64,000 nucleotides of DNA. Source: Euglena gracilis. Lineage: Eukaryota; Euglenida; Euglenophyceae; Euglenales. The translations under genes were made by a program, and so were the position numbers. Positions 24,001-28,362 of the stretch are shown one piece after another. Within the stretch, counting starts at the first letter, position 1, and every line of letters starts with the position of its first letter. The notes below the pieces were generated by a model. The model was not told the DNA's origin. It saw only the letters and a list, made by a program, of their open reading frames with translations, and did no database searches. The stretch lies in NCBI GenBank assembly GCA_039621445.1, contig CP154954.1:27454123-27518122 (forward strand), written 5' to 3'.

Positions 24001-25258
24001 AAAATTTTCGGTCGGGGGGGGGGGGGGAGTCAATCATGGGGGGGTGTCAATTATGGGGGGGGGGGGGTAACATTTCCCAACAATTTTGAAAAATTCCCGG
24101 GGGTCCAGCCAAAATTTCCCAATTGTACTTCTGAAAAACCCTAGGGGGGGCTCCAGCCAATTTTTTTTTTCAACAGTGTTTGTGAAGAAACTTAGCCAAA
24201 ATATCTGAACCGGAATTATGAAAAAAGGGGGATCAAACCCAAACCATAATTCTGGAAAAAAAACCAGCGGGGTCCAACCGAAAATTCGGCATTGCAAATC
24301 TGAAAAAATCTGGGGGGGGGTCCAGCCAAAATTTCCCAACCGTGATTCTGAAAAAACCTAGGGGTGGTCCAACCAAAAAAATTTTCCAAATCGTAATTCT
24401 GAAAAAAAAACCTTTCGATTGATGGGTAACCTGGCATCAGACGGATGAAAACTTCAATCGGCCGATCGACATGGCCATGAGCCCAAAGGATCCCAAAAAT
24501 GCCCAAAAATGTTCAGAAACTGGGTATTTAGGGCGAAATTGGCCTTTATTCCTTGAACGCCGATTCGGGTGTGAAGCCAGAGCCCCTAATCCACGGTTTC
24601 AACAACTGTGTCCAGAACGCCGGTTCGGGCGTGAAGCCGTGTTCCAGAACGCCGGTTCGGAACCCGAACCGAACCGAACCGAACCGGCGTTCTGGAACAC
24701 GGCTTCACGCCCGAACCGGCGTTCTGGACACAGTTTTCGTATCAGAAACACTGTTTCAGTGGACCCACATTTGGAACTTCCCTAAACTGCACGCATGTCC
24801 CGAATCAGGGGTTTTTTTAAGACCGGGGGGGGGGGAGGGGGGGGGGCCGCCCCACCCCCCCCCCCCCGACCCGGGGGGGCCCCCCCGGGGGGGGGGGGGG
24901 AGGGGGGTCCGGGGGACCCACAAAAAATGGCCGAAAAATCGCGAAAAGTGCTAAAAATAGAATTTTTTCGGCGCCTGCGGCGCCGAAAAGTATATCCCAC
25001 CCCCCTCCGGGGGGACCCCCCCCCAGGGGGGGGGGGAGGGGGTCCGGCGGACCCACCCACCCTACCCCCCCCCCCCCCCCCCCCCGGGGGTCCAAACTTA
25101 AAAAAATCCCTGGTCCCGATGGGAACACAAAAGCTTGAACGCAATTTGTCTGGCCTTGGAAGGTCTGTAGGCAGCTTGGCCACAGCCCGTGGCTCAGCAA
25201 GGTACTGCCTCCAATACTCCAGCCCAGACACCTGCAAAACGGATGGAAAATCAATCAT
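1924..25258 (-). CDS. LYS2: Lys2-type alpha-aminoadipate reductase gene, multi-exon, 3' part outside window
   Basis: The family activates L-2-aminoadipate with ATP, loads it on a phosphopantetheine arm and reduces it with NADPH to the 6-semialdehyde, a step of the alpha-aminoadipate lysine pathway. Exons read in order on the minus strand give a condensation-like N-terminus starting at a YWRQYL segment (no HHxxxDG upstream, as in Lys2), a linker, an adenylation domain with [87 protein letters not shown] and [11 protein letters not shown], then a carrier domain with VGGHSL. The SGIAHDP, FVGD..KRD and GTTETQR signatures are typical of the LYS2 branch rather than of ordinary NRPS modules. The ~950 recognised codons cover about two thirds of a usual Lys2. 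The NAD-binding reductase motif is not present and must lie beyond base 1. The start ATG at 25258 is the best candidate, but an upstream exon joined at the TTTTGCAG just inside it is possible. Another A-T-R reductase is the alternative. Confidence 0.8.
2390..2527 (-). CDS. LYS2: LYS2 exon 19: phosphopantetheine carrier domain
   Basis: Acceptor CCTCCACAG. Reads [20 protein letters not shown] then [18 protein letters not shown]. The serine of GGHS is the phosphopantetheine attachment site. 'DDxFFxLGGHSLxAxxxxxxLxxxFxxxLPxxxIFxxxT' is the carrier-domain consensus. Donor CTCTT|GTGGCT at 2389. Confidence 0.85.
2853..2979 (-). CDS. LYS2: LYS2 exon 18: linker to carrier domain
   Basis: Acceptor CCCTCTCTCAG, donor GTTG|GTGTGAGC (2852). 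Reads [20 protein letters not shown] then [18 protein letters not shown], the adenylation-carrier linker and first helix of the carrier protein. Phase 1 joins exon 19 exactly (AVG|PEDNFF). Confidence 0.75.
3345..3440 (-). CDS. LYS2: LYS2 exon 17: A10 catalytic lysine motif
   Basis: Reads [20 protein letters not shown] then [12 protein letters not shown]. The lysine in NGK is the A10 lysine that contacts the adenylate. The donor CACAAG|GTCGTG (3344) is in phase with exon 18, giving the common family sequence 'NGKxxxKALPxLD'. The 5' end abuts the second copy of the 8-bp duplication next to the inserted element. Confidence 0.8.
3449..3562. mobile_element. 114-bp hAT-like MITE inside LYS2 coding sequence
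   Basis: Termini CAGGATTCGATG and CATCGAACCCTG are inverted (one mismatch). The flanks CTCCCACA (3441-3448) and CTCCCGCA (3563-3570) are an 8-bp target-site duplication with one change, as expected of hAT transposition. The ends match the CAGGGTTCGATATAAGG family seen at 19795 and 63059. Removing the element plus one duplication copy restores continuous coding sequence (LRE|FLK) in the LYS2 adenylation domain. Confidence 0.8.
3577..3702 (-). CDS. LYS2: LYS2 exon 16: segment before A10, interrupted by a MITE
   Basis: Acceptor TGCTTGCAG. Translation [20 protein letters not shown] then [11 protein letters not shown], the usual 'xxLxAYxVP...LPxxLRxFL' stretch before A10. Coding sequence runs without a gap of sense right up to a 114-bp inverted-repeat element at 3562 and resumes on its other side as [19 protein letters not shown] donor-like site lies 14 bases before the element, at 3576. 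Confidence 0.7.
3823..4016 (-). CDS. LYS2: LYS2 exon 15: A7 and A8 motifs
   Basis: Contains [20 protein letters not shown], the A7 'YRTGDL' motif, and [20 protein letters not shown], the A8 motif 'GRxDxQVKIRGxRIELGEI', the hinge and catalytic segments of the C-terminal adenylation subdomain. It then reads [13 protein letters not shown]. The 5' boundary is odd. The reading frame is closed by a TAA just upstream and no AG lies between it and GCCTGGGACC. A non-AG acceptor (CTCTG|TGG) may be used. The 3' donor is CTCT|GTGTGC or the earlier CC|GTGTGG. Confidence 0.8.
4227..4323. repeat. (GGTGT)n then (GT)n microsatellite
   Basis: About 13 GGTGT units run directly into ~16 GT units. It lies in the intron between LYS2 exons 14 and 15. 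Confidence 0.95.
4388..4563 (-). CDS. LYS2: LYS2 exon 14: A6 region
   Basis: Starts after GCGCCAG. Reads [20 protein letters not shown] then [20 protein letters not shown] and a KFIPNPF segment, matching Lys2 'NVQLLVVNxx...GEIGEIYVRxxGLAEGYxxLPExxxxKFVxNxF'. The 3' boundary near 4388 (AACT|GTCCGC) is approximate. The following intron holds a (GGTGT)n and (GT)n microsatellite. Confidence 0.75.
5099..5253 (-). CDS. LYS2: LYS2 exon 13: A5 motif
   Basis: After GGCCTCTCAG (5255-5254) the exon reads [20 protein letters not shown] then [12 protein letters not shown]. This is the A5 'NxYGPTE' motif in its Lys2-specific form 'VNMYGTTETQRAVSYxxxP...PAGxGM'. The join to exon 12 is in phase 0. The donor was taken at CCAAG|GTGGGT (5098). 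That leaves about ten extra residues after GRGM, so the true donor may lie earlier. Confidence 0.8.
5336..5440 (-). CDS. LYS2: LYS2 exon 12: [11 protein letters not shown] segment
   Basis: Strong polypyrimidine acceptor TTTCCTTCCAG (5442-5441), donor GTCAAG|GTGTGC (5335). Reads [20 protein letters not shown] then [15 protein letters not shown], matching Lys2 'xPxLxxxFFVGDxLTKRDCxxLQxLAxN'. Introns 11/12 and 12/13 contrast sharply: 4.3 kb full of transposons upstream, 82 bp downstream. Confidence 0.8.
5666..6433. mobile_element. 768-bp TIR element nested in the Tc1 element
   Basis: Ends CCAGGGATTTGTGCTTATCC and its inverse (~21 bp). ACCAT occurs on both sides (5661-5665, 6434-6438). The other arm of the Tc1 palindrome (7618-7650) shows the uninterrupted site GGAGACCATCTGCG, proving insertion with a 5-bp duplication. 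Subterminal decamers GTAGTTATCC are repeated 5 times at 5708-5760 and in three blocks at 6265-6420. No transposase is recognised inside. Confidence 0.85.
5708..5762. repeat. GTAGTTATCC decamer array
   Basis: Five to six perfect 10-bp units at the left subterminal region of the nested element. Mirror blocks lie at 6265-6300, 6318-6350 and 6372-6410. Confidence 0.95.
6554..6778 (-). pseudogene. Tc1-like transposase C-terminal fragment (arm 1)
   Basis: Encodes [20 protein letters not shown] and ends [19 protein letters not shown]. '[11 protein letters not shown]' carries the third acidic catalytic residue of Tc1 DDE transposases and 'SMPxRLxAVxxxxGGxTxY' is the classical C-terminus. It is a perfect protein duplicate of the fragment at 7283-7507. 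Confidence 0.85.
6944..7041 (+). pseudogene. Tc1-like transposase central fragment (second Asp)
   Basis: Reads [20 protein letters not shown] then DNGVKMLDN, the 'QQDNAPxHxAxxxxxWLxxxGIxxLD' segment holding the second catalytic aspartate. After KMLDN the frame runs into unrelated sequence and the inverted arm, so it is disconnected from the glutamate-bearing segment at 7283. Confidence 0.8.
7283..7507 (+). pseudogene. Tc1-like transposase C-terminal fragment (arm 2)
   Basis: Same 74-residue reading as 6554-6778 on the opposite strand. It lies downstream of the central fragment in sense orientation, so this is probably the original arm and arm 1 the copied one. Confidence 0.85.
7709..8106. 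mobile_element. fragment of CAGGGTTCGA-family element, split by the Tc1 insertion
   Basis: The right end TTGTATTGAACCCTG (8092-8106) and the left end CAGGATTCGATGTA (5568-5581) look like termini of one hAT-like element into whose TA the Tc1 element jumped. The interior has C/G runs and a GGCCCGGCGC hairpin like the copies at 19795 and 63059. The flanks do not give a clean 8-bp duplication, so the pairing of ends is tentative. Confidence 0.45.
9160..9251. repeat. 46-bp perfect tandem duplication
   Basis: The unit beginning TATTGCCTCTGATACGAAC occurs at 9160-9205 and again immediately at 9206-9251. It lies in the LYS2 intron. Confidence 0.95.
9548..9566. other. CCGGCGCC-TTC-GGCGCCGG hairpin
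   Basis: Perfect GC palindrome with a C(TTCG)G apex, one of at least nine such hairpins in the window. It is flanked by A/T-rich sequence on one side and C/G runs on the other. Confidence 0.8.
9738..9842 (-). CDS. LYS2: LYS2 exon 11
   Basis: Acceptor GGAAACACAG (9844-9843), donor GTTGAG|GTGTGT (9737). Reads [17 protein letters not shown] then [10 protein letters not shown], matching the 'GTPGxLAxWMxxxxxTxxHLTPAMGQLL' stretch of Lys2. Phase 0 at both ends, compatible with exons 10 and 12. Confidence 0.75.
10076..10196 (-). CDS. LYS2: LYS2 exon 10: A4-region signature SGIAHDP
   Basis: Acceptor GTCCACAG. The exon contains [20 protein letters not shown] then [11 protein letters not shown]. '[27 protein letters not shown]' is essentially diagnostic of alpha-aminoadipate reductases and close A-T-R relatives. 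No GT donor fits after IPSR. The frame and family length are restored only by a GC donor (AGA|GCATGC, 10075), suggesting a GC-AG intron. Confidence 0.8.
10328..10404 (-). CDS. LYS2: LYS2 exon 9: short exon after A3
   Basis: Acceptor CTCTTTAG (10406-10405). Translation [20 protein letters not shown] lies where Lys2 has the 'RHxxLxxxxxWMxxxF' helix immediately after the A3 motif. The phase matches exon 8 exactly (PKA|V). Donor TCTG|GTTGCC (10327) is in phase with exon 10. Confidence 0.65.
10725..10975. repeat. CAGCCAGCAGC dispersed repeat
   Basis: The same ~250-bp module (TCTTGAGC/AAGCTGGAGGGTACC, C/G run, CCAGCCAGCAGCTCAAATC, AAATAAAGT, series of GGCCGG words) recurs at 27835-28070 and in part at 11150-11210, 28555-28610, 43150-43205, 62095-62120 and 62407-62450. 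No coding sequence. In LYS2 it is intronic. Confidence 0.75.
12000..12042. repeat. (CA)n microsatellite at LYS2 exon 8 donor
   Basis: About 18 CA units, i.e. (GT)n on the coding strand, starting eight bases into the intron. Confidence 0.95.
12044..12204 (-). CDS. LYS2: LYS2 exon 8: adenylation core A3 (P-loop-like) motif
   Basis: Acceptor CCCCCCAG (12206-12205), donor AAGGCG|GTGTGAGT (12043). It ends with [14 protein letters not shown], the phosphate-binding A3 motif ('YTSGTTGxPKG'). Lys2 proteins characteristically have FTSGSxGIPK here, which supports the LYS2 assignment. The intron that follows starts directly with a (CA)n/(GT)n tract. Confidence 0.85.
12388..12526 (-). CDS. LYS2: LYS2 exon 7: adenylation domain A2 region
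   Basis: Reads [20 protein letters not shown] then [15 protein letters not shown], matching 'AGAxYxxxDPAYPxxRxxxxxxxAxPxGLxxIxxAG' of Lys2. The donor CAAG|GTATCC (12387) is clear and in phase with exon 8. The 5' boundary is not: family alignment wants the exon to begin at GGGGCG (12526), but the nearest AG acceptor is 14-18 bases upstream and would add about five residues. Confidence 0.75.
12781..12919 (-). CDS. LYS2: LYS2 exon 6: adenylation domain N-terminal part
   Basis: After GAAGCAG the exon reads [20 protein letters not shown] then [20 protein letters not shown] and VLKA. This is the A1-A2 region of adenylate-forming domains ('SNxLAxxLxxxGxxxGDVVxLxxxRSxxxVxxxLAVLKAG'). The donor is AAGGCC|GTCCGG at 12780. 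Confidence 0.75.
13238..13304 (-). CDS. LYS2: possible LYS2 exon between linker and adenylation core
   Basis: Between exons 5 and 6 the family needs some 25-35 residues. The only candidate I found starts at CATCCTCCAG (13306-13305) and ends at AGCTG|GTGTTT (13237). One frame reads [20 protein letters not shown]. The phase does not fit cleanly to both neighbours, so this may be chance or may need a different boundary. Confidence 0.25.
13500..13745. repeat. ~30-bp minisatellite GTGTCCCTGTAAAGTGTCCC
   Basis: About eight imperfect units combining GTGTCCCTGTAA and GTGTCCCTGTAACCAA. The period leaves frames open on both strands, which explains the repetitive ORFs there. It is not a gene. Confidence 0.9.
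13968..14566. mobile_element. inverted-repeat element with CCCCCATTTAAACTGACC ends
   Basis: Left end CCCCCATTTAAACTGACC and right end GGGTCGGTTTAAATGGGG are inverted. Subterminal AAACCGACC words repeat on both sides. The interior carries a degenerate ~16-bp array (AAAATTAGGCATTTGC, 14155-14400). No target-site duplication could be read through the C runs. No protein is encoded. Confidence 0.6.
14155..14400. repeat. AAAATTAGGCATTTGC-type tandem array
   Basis: About ten degenerate ~30-bp units alternating 'ACCCAAAATTAGG' and 'CATTTGC'. AT-rich core of the surrounding element. Confidence 0.7.
14570..19500. other. long LYS2 intron interior without recognised genes
   Basis: Contains C-run modules near 15770-15845, 16585-16625, 16700-16770, 17625-17640, 17880-17895 and 18838-18857, a GGGTTGCTTRTA repeat (14810-14930) and unremarkable AT-rich DNA. 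No family-level ORF was recognised on either strand. Confidence 0.4.
15765..15880. repeat. G-run module ending AACTGTACTGCC
   Basis: AAGGCACAGG, a long G run, GGTCCGAGG, GTTGGAAGTTGTACAGG, a second G run and ...CACAACTGTACTGCCTAC. A near copy is at 41296-41400. Shorter relatives occur at 16698-16800, 36846-36960, 37085-37170 and 42220-42335. Confidence 0.75.
19519..19639 (-). CDS. LYS2: LYS2 exon 5: condensation-adenylation linker
   Basis: Acceptor GATTTACAG (19641-19640). Translation [20 protein letters not shown] then [15 protein letters not shown]. In Lys2 and NRPS proteins this is the linker 'L(I/L)TxxxxxxLPD...' followed by the adenylation-domain entry 'ixxxFxxxAxxxPxx'. The donor is CCACAG|GTCCGT at 19518. 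It is one of the cleanest exons of the gene. Confidence 0.7.
19795..20200. mobile_element. 406-bp hAT-like MITE in (AC)n
   Basis: Ends CAGGGTTCGATATAAGGA and TCCTTATATCGAACCCTG are perfect inverted repeats. It sits in an AC tract, so ACACACAC flanks both sides (8-bp duplication compatible but not informative). The interior is palindromic with long C/G runs and a CGGCGCGAAGCGCCG hairpin. It lies in the LYS2 intron between exons 4 and 5. Confidence 0.85.
20694..20824 (-). CDS. LYS2: LYS2 exon 4: end of condensation-like region
   Basis: Acceptor CATTGCAG (20826-20825). The exon reads [11 protein letters not shown]... then [20 protein letters not shown], the C-terminal 'hxYxxxLFxxxxVxxLxxxYxxLL' helix of condensation domains. 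A probable donor, GTTCAG, is at 20693. A further possible exon (about 21010-20943, reading [16 protein letters not shown]) lies between this exon and exon 3 but could not be confirmed. Confidence 0.6.
21217..21293 (-). CDS. LYS2: LYS2 exon 3 (short)
   Basis: The short translation [18 protein letters not shown] follows an acceptor (CCTTTGGAG, 21295-21294) and ends at a good donor, GCG|GTGTGT (21216). It occupies the position of the 'xPxLFxxxF' segment that follows the condensation-like core in Lys2. The assignment rests on order and weak similarity only. Confidence 0.45.
22316..22593 (-). CDS. LYS2: LYS2 exon 2: condensation-like region
   Basis: Acceptor CCCCAGCAG lies before 22593. The segment reads FVEAKLPSG..., then [19 protein letters not shown] and a PLPMDFS-type strand followed by an alanine-rich helix. 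This matches the 'LAxxxxRLTGxxDVVVGxxxxxR..PLxVDLS..xTFxxLLxxVR' part of C domains and the equivalent N-terminal part of Lys2. The donor is probably at GCTGG|GTGGGA. The exon is strikingly GC-rich compared with its introns. Confidence 0.65.
22630..24602. mobile_element. element with ~45-bp TIRs TTGAAACCGTG (copy 1)
   Basis: Left end TTGAAACCGTGTATTGGGGC, right end inverse ...CCTAATCCACGGTTTCAA. Both ends continue with CTCTGGCTTCACGCCCGAAC. Internal sequence (22750-22790, 23395-23570, 24420-24560) is collinear with a second copy at 47892-48953, while 22791-23390 and 23575-24415 are extra insertions. No transposase seen. It begins within 40 bp of LYS2 exon 2. Confidence 0.7.
23620..24410. repeat. 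~45-bp repeat GGGTCCAGCCAAAATTTCCC
   Basis: Units of the form GGGGTCCAACCAAAATTTCCCAACCGTAATTCTGAAAAAACCC occur about eight times in two blocks (23620-23740, 24065-24410) separated by a C-run palindrome with the word CATAATTGACA. Confidence 0.75.
24604..24737. repeat. perfect palindrome of AACGCCGGTTCGGGCGTGAAG
   Basis: Two inverted copies of GAACGCCGGTTCGGGCGTG flank GAACCGAACCGAACC, forming a hairpin of about 50 bp per arm. The same structure occurs at 48954-49045. Confidence 0.85.
25129..25258 (-). CDS. LYS2: LYS2 exon 1: start of condensation-like region
   Basis: The translation contains [17 protein letters not shown] followed by [12 protein letters not shown]. This is the classic tryptophan-anchored segment of condensation domains, in which a Trp-containing helix precedes 'LPTDxPRP'. 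Lys2 proteins begin almost exactly here. An in-frame ATG lies at 25258-25256. A possible acceptor, TTTTGCAG, occurs just downstream, so translation could instead begin in an unseen upstream exon. The donor is best placed at TTTT|GTGTTC near 25128. The next exon follows after about 2.5 kb of intron rich in C/G runs. Confidence 0.65.
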
Positions 25259-25269
25259 CCAAATAACCC

Positions 25270-26650
25270 GGAAATGGTCCGGATGGGTCCAAATGTGGGT
25301 AGTCTCCCCCATCAAAGTGGCCGCCCTCCGGGCGCCGTGGGACCCCAAAGCGGCGAGAGGGATTCTTTGGGGGGGGGGGTCAATTTGGCGACCTTTGCCG
25401 CCAAAAGAAAGCGGCCACTTCGAAGGGGGTATACCAAAATTTGCCCAAAAAAAATTGGCAAATTTTGGCAAATTGCCAAAATTGACAATTGGACACTGAT
25501 CGACGGTGAGACTCTCCTGGGCCTTCTTTCTCGAGGGGTGGTTTGGGACGCGGGACGCAGGGGGACGCGGGGGACACGGGGCAAACACCCCCTCAATGAG
25601 AAGTGGGGGGGTTTAATGAGGGACTTTCAATTGGGGGGTCCAAAAATCAATCGCCAGCAAAAATGTGCACCTGTCATATTGTTGGTGGTCGGTCGACTAG
25701 TCGGCCCGACCACCAGTGGGGTCGCCAGAGGTGCCACCAATGGTCGCTGGCGACTGGTCTCCAGCACTCACCAAAAAAAATCAATCACCAATTTTCCACA
25801 ATCAGCCAGTGTATTTGTGTTTGTTTGTGTGTGTGCGCGCGCGCGCGTGTGTGTGTGTGTGCGTGCGTGCGTGCGTGTGTGTGGGTGTGTGTGCGTGCGT
25901 GTGTGTGCGCGCGTGTGTCATCCCACTCCACGATTTCACCACCAAAAGAAAATTGAAACTTATCAAAATTTTCCCTTTGAAAAAAACTGTGTTCAACCCG
26001 CCAAACGCCTGCCCTGATATTTGTGGCCAAAAACAAAATTCTGGGTCGGGATCCGTGGTCTGCAAAAACACTTGTTTTTTGTGAATTTGTTTTGCAAGCT
26101 GTTGAAAAGGGTTGCCTGTCATGTCCTTGGCACACCTCTCTCCTTCTTTTGGAGGGGCTGGGGTTTGGGCTGTCCCTTGGGTGCTTGCTGCCAGTCATGT
26201 TGTTCTAGATAGAAAAATGTTTCAATAATCTAAGAAGCCATTGAAAAAATGAATAAATAAACGTAACATGGATGAACAATGAGACCAGGCGCGCTGTTAG
26301 CCGAAGACCTCCCCCTCGCGGCGCCCCCCCCCCCACTCCTCGGACCCCCCTCAAGGGTCAGAAAAAGATTTTTGACCCCCCTTGAAAATGGCCCAAAAAC
26401 AATTGTGCCGATTTTTTCCAAACAAAAATTCCATTCCTGCATTTTGGACCATTGAGTACCCTTGCGACAGAGGGAAATTTTGTCTCACTTTCCCCCCTTT
26501 TTTGATGTTTTTTTTGCCCCCCATTTTTCCCCACAAAACGCCAGCCATGCAAGGTGTCATATGAGTGTCATCAGCTGTCTTCCATCATTGCACATTTTAT
26601 GTTTACCCGTGGACATCCGTGCCTTGCACACACAAGGGGATTTTGTAACC
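25270..26650. other. upstream of LYS2, no gene recognised
   Basis: Holds a GGTGGTCG palindrome cluster (25683-25760), the GT microsatellite and C-run sequence near 26310-26370. A promoter would be expected here but no TATA or initiator could be distinguished. Confidence 0.35.
25830..25917. repeat. (GT)n/(GCGT)n microsatellite
   Basis: Mixed GT, GC and GCGT units over ~90 bp, upstream of the putative LYS2 start. Confidence 0.95.
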
Positions 26651-26684
26651 TTTAGAGGCCCGGCGCCTGCCCTGTATTTCGTGG

Positions 26685-26787
26685 CAATGAACACGGAAAA
26701 CAGGGCATATTTTCTTAACCCGGCAATATGCCCTGTTTTTCGTGGTAAGGTGAACACAAAAAACAGGGCATATTGCCGTGTTCAGGG
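26685..26787. repeat. ~100-bp direct repeat, left of ORF 27242-26829
   Basis: AACAGGGCATATT and its inverse AATATGCCCTGTTTTTCGTG form a hairpin, followed by AAGGTGAACAC and a third GGGCATATTGCCGTGTTCAGG. It is over 90% identical to 27372-27472 in the same orientation. Confidence 0.85.
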
Positions 26788-26828
26788 TTTTCTCCCAAAA
26801 CTTAAGACCTTTCAAACAAAGGACAGAA

Positions 26829-27242
26829 TTATTTTGAATCACTTTGAATTGCTTCGAAACCGAGGAGAGCACACAGATGATGGAATGGCACACGAGGAGG
26901 GTCCTCGCATTGTTTGATGACCGCTTGCCCATCAAACAACAGGGCAGGATCAAGCTCCCAAGCTGCCCAAGCACAAAGGAAAGCATCTAGTTCGTCATAG
27001 ACAGCGCAAAGCGCATTGCAGACGTCCTCAAATTCAAGGAGGTGTGCCAATGCGGATTGCTCTGTCCCTTCTGAACCGGATGCTTTCTTTTTGGTAGCAT
27101 CCGCCAGAAGGTTACCATGCAAGGTGTCAACAGCAAGGTTCTTTCTCTTTTCCCAACCCTGCTCAATTGTGGCCAAAAATTCAGGAACTTTTTGGGGTTG
27201 TGGCAACATTCGGTCCATGGAGTTGGCAGCTTTCTTTGCCAT
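26829..27242 (-). CDS. hypothetical protein, 137 codons, intronless
   Basis: I do not recognise a family. The ORF starts at an ATG in good context (AAAAATGGC) and ends at TAA. Composition is protein-like: a basic N-terminus (MAKKAANSMDRMLPQPQKV), a central segment reading CNALCAVYDELDAFLCAWAA that looks helical with regularly spaced hydrophobics and three cysteines, and a polar C-terminus. No signal peptide or clear membrane span. It is flanked by ~100-bp direct repeats, so it may be cargo of a small mobile unit. It could also be one exon of a longer gene. Read as possibly expressed, function unknown. Confidence 0.4.
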   Translation of the reverse strand: MAKKAANSMDRMLPQPQKVPEFLATIEQGWEKRKNLAVDTLHGNLLADATKKKASGSEGTEQSALAHLLEFEDVCNALCAVYDELDAFLCAWAAWELDPALLFDGQAVIKQCEDPPRVPFHHLCALLGFEAIQSDSK

Positions 27243-27371
27243 TTTTCAAAAACAGACTGAGGAAGAACGCAATGAGTATAAATAAATAAAGCAAATGGCA
27301 CAAGAACATTTTCCAGGACGCCGTGGCCATGGTTTGGGGCATTGGGACATCATTTTCATTCACTGGTTCCT

Positions 27372-27472
27372 TACCACGAAAAACAGGGCATATTTTGTTA
27401 ACCCGGAAATATGCCCTGTTTTTAGTGGTAAGGTGAACACGAAAAACAGGGCATATTGCCGTGTTCAGGAAT
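27372..27472. repeat. ~100-bp direct repeat, right of ORF 27242-26829
   Basis: Second copy of the GGGCATATT hairpin repeat. Differences from 26685-26787 are scattered single bases. Confidence 0.85.
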
Positions 27473-28078
27473 TTTCCAGGAGTAATTTGTTGTCAGAGAT
27501 TGTGATTTTTTCCAATTACATTTTCAGGTTAGAATCTGGGCCTGCGCCCCGAAACCGGGTCGGTATTCTTTCGGGCGCCGAAGTCAGATCCCGAGGGGTA
27601 TCTAGCTATCCCTATCCCTGACCCTAGCCGTATCAGGGTCAGGTCATATGCTTCACGCCATGGTTTCGGGAAACAAAATCAATTTTTCTGGTTACCAAAC
27701 TCTTTTCGGTGCTTGTCTGTTTATCATATGACCGACCCCCCCCCTTTCGGTTATGGTACGACGCCCTATTTTTGGGTTATTATGAGGTTATTTGAAGGAG
27801 TAGGGTTAGGCGCTAATGGCCATGTTGCGCTCAGGGAATTTCTTGAGCCGGAGGGTACCCTACCCCCCGGGGGGGGGGTCCAGCCAGCCAGCAGCTCAAT
27901 TCCAGCCAGCAGCCAAAATTCGGGCGGGGACCCCCCCCCCCCCCCCCGGGGGGTCAAGTGAAATAAAGTCGGGTCCAGCCCGGCCGGAGGCTGGGCCAGC
28001 CGGCCGCAGGCCGGCCCAGCCGGCCGAAGGCCGGCCTTCCAATTGTGCTGCCCAGCTCACCTGTCCCTTCATTTTTTC

Positions 28079-28362
28079 GGTACTTGTCTGTTATCGCACG
28101 ACAGACCCCCTTTTGGTTATCGCACGACGCCCTTTTTTTTTTTTTTTGTTTTTTTTTTTTTTTTTTTTTTTTTCCTTTTTTTTTTTTTTTTTTTTTGGTT
28201 AAATATGGGGGATTGAAGGAGCAGGGTTAGGTGCGCACAGCCATGTTGCGCTAAATAGCCTGTGCGCACCTAACCCACTCCTTAAATAACCCCATAGGAC
28301 TAAAAATAAGGTGTCGTGCGATAACCAAAAAATAAGGTGTCGTGCGATAACAGACAAGTACC
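28079..28362. mobile_element. 284-bp hAT-like MITE, inner member, 8-bp TSD
   Basis: Ends GGTACTTGTCTGTTATCGC and the exact inverse ...GCGATAACAGACAAGTACC. ATTTTTTC is duplicated on both sides (28071-28078, 28363-28370). The related repeat at 10950-10985 shows the empty site (CTGCCTTTTTTCCCCTCATC). The interior has a ~65-bp T-rich tract (28133-28198) and an inverted GTGCGCACAGCC pair. Confidence 0.9.
28133..28198. repeat. poly-T tract
   Basis: Nearly uninterrupted run of about 65 T with a few G/C interruptions, inside the MITE. Confidence 0.95.

Noticed and set aside
25258-25596. Extension of LYS2 exon 1 further upstream in the same frame
   Set aside because: The upstream reading (WTHPDHFRVIW and beyond) lacks family similarity; Lys2 proteins start close to the Trp motif.
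26685-27472. Ordinary LTR retrotransposon
   Set aside because: The direct repeats are only ~100 bp, lack TG...CA ends, and the ORF shows no gag, protease, RT or integrase motif.
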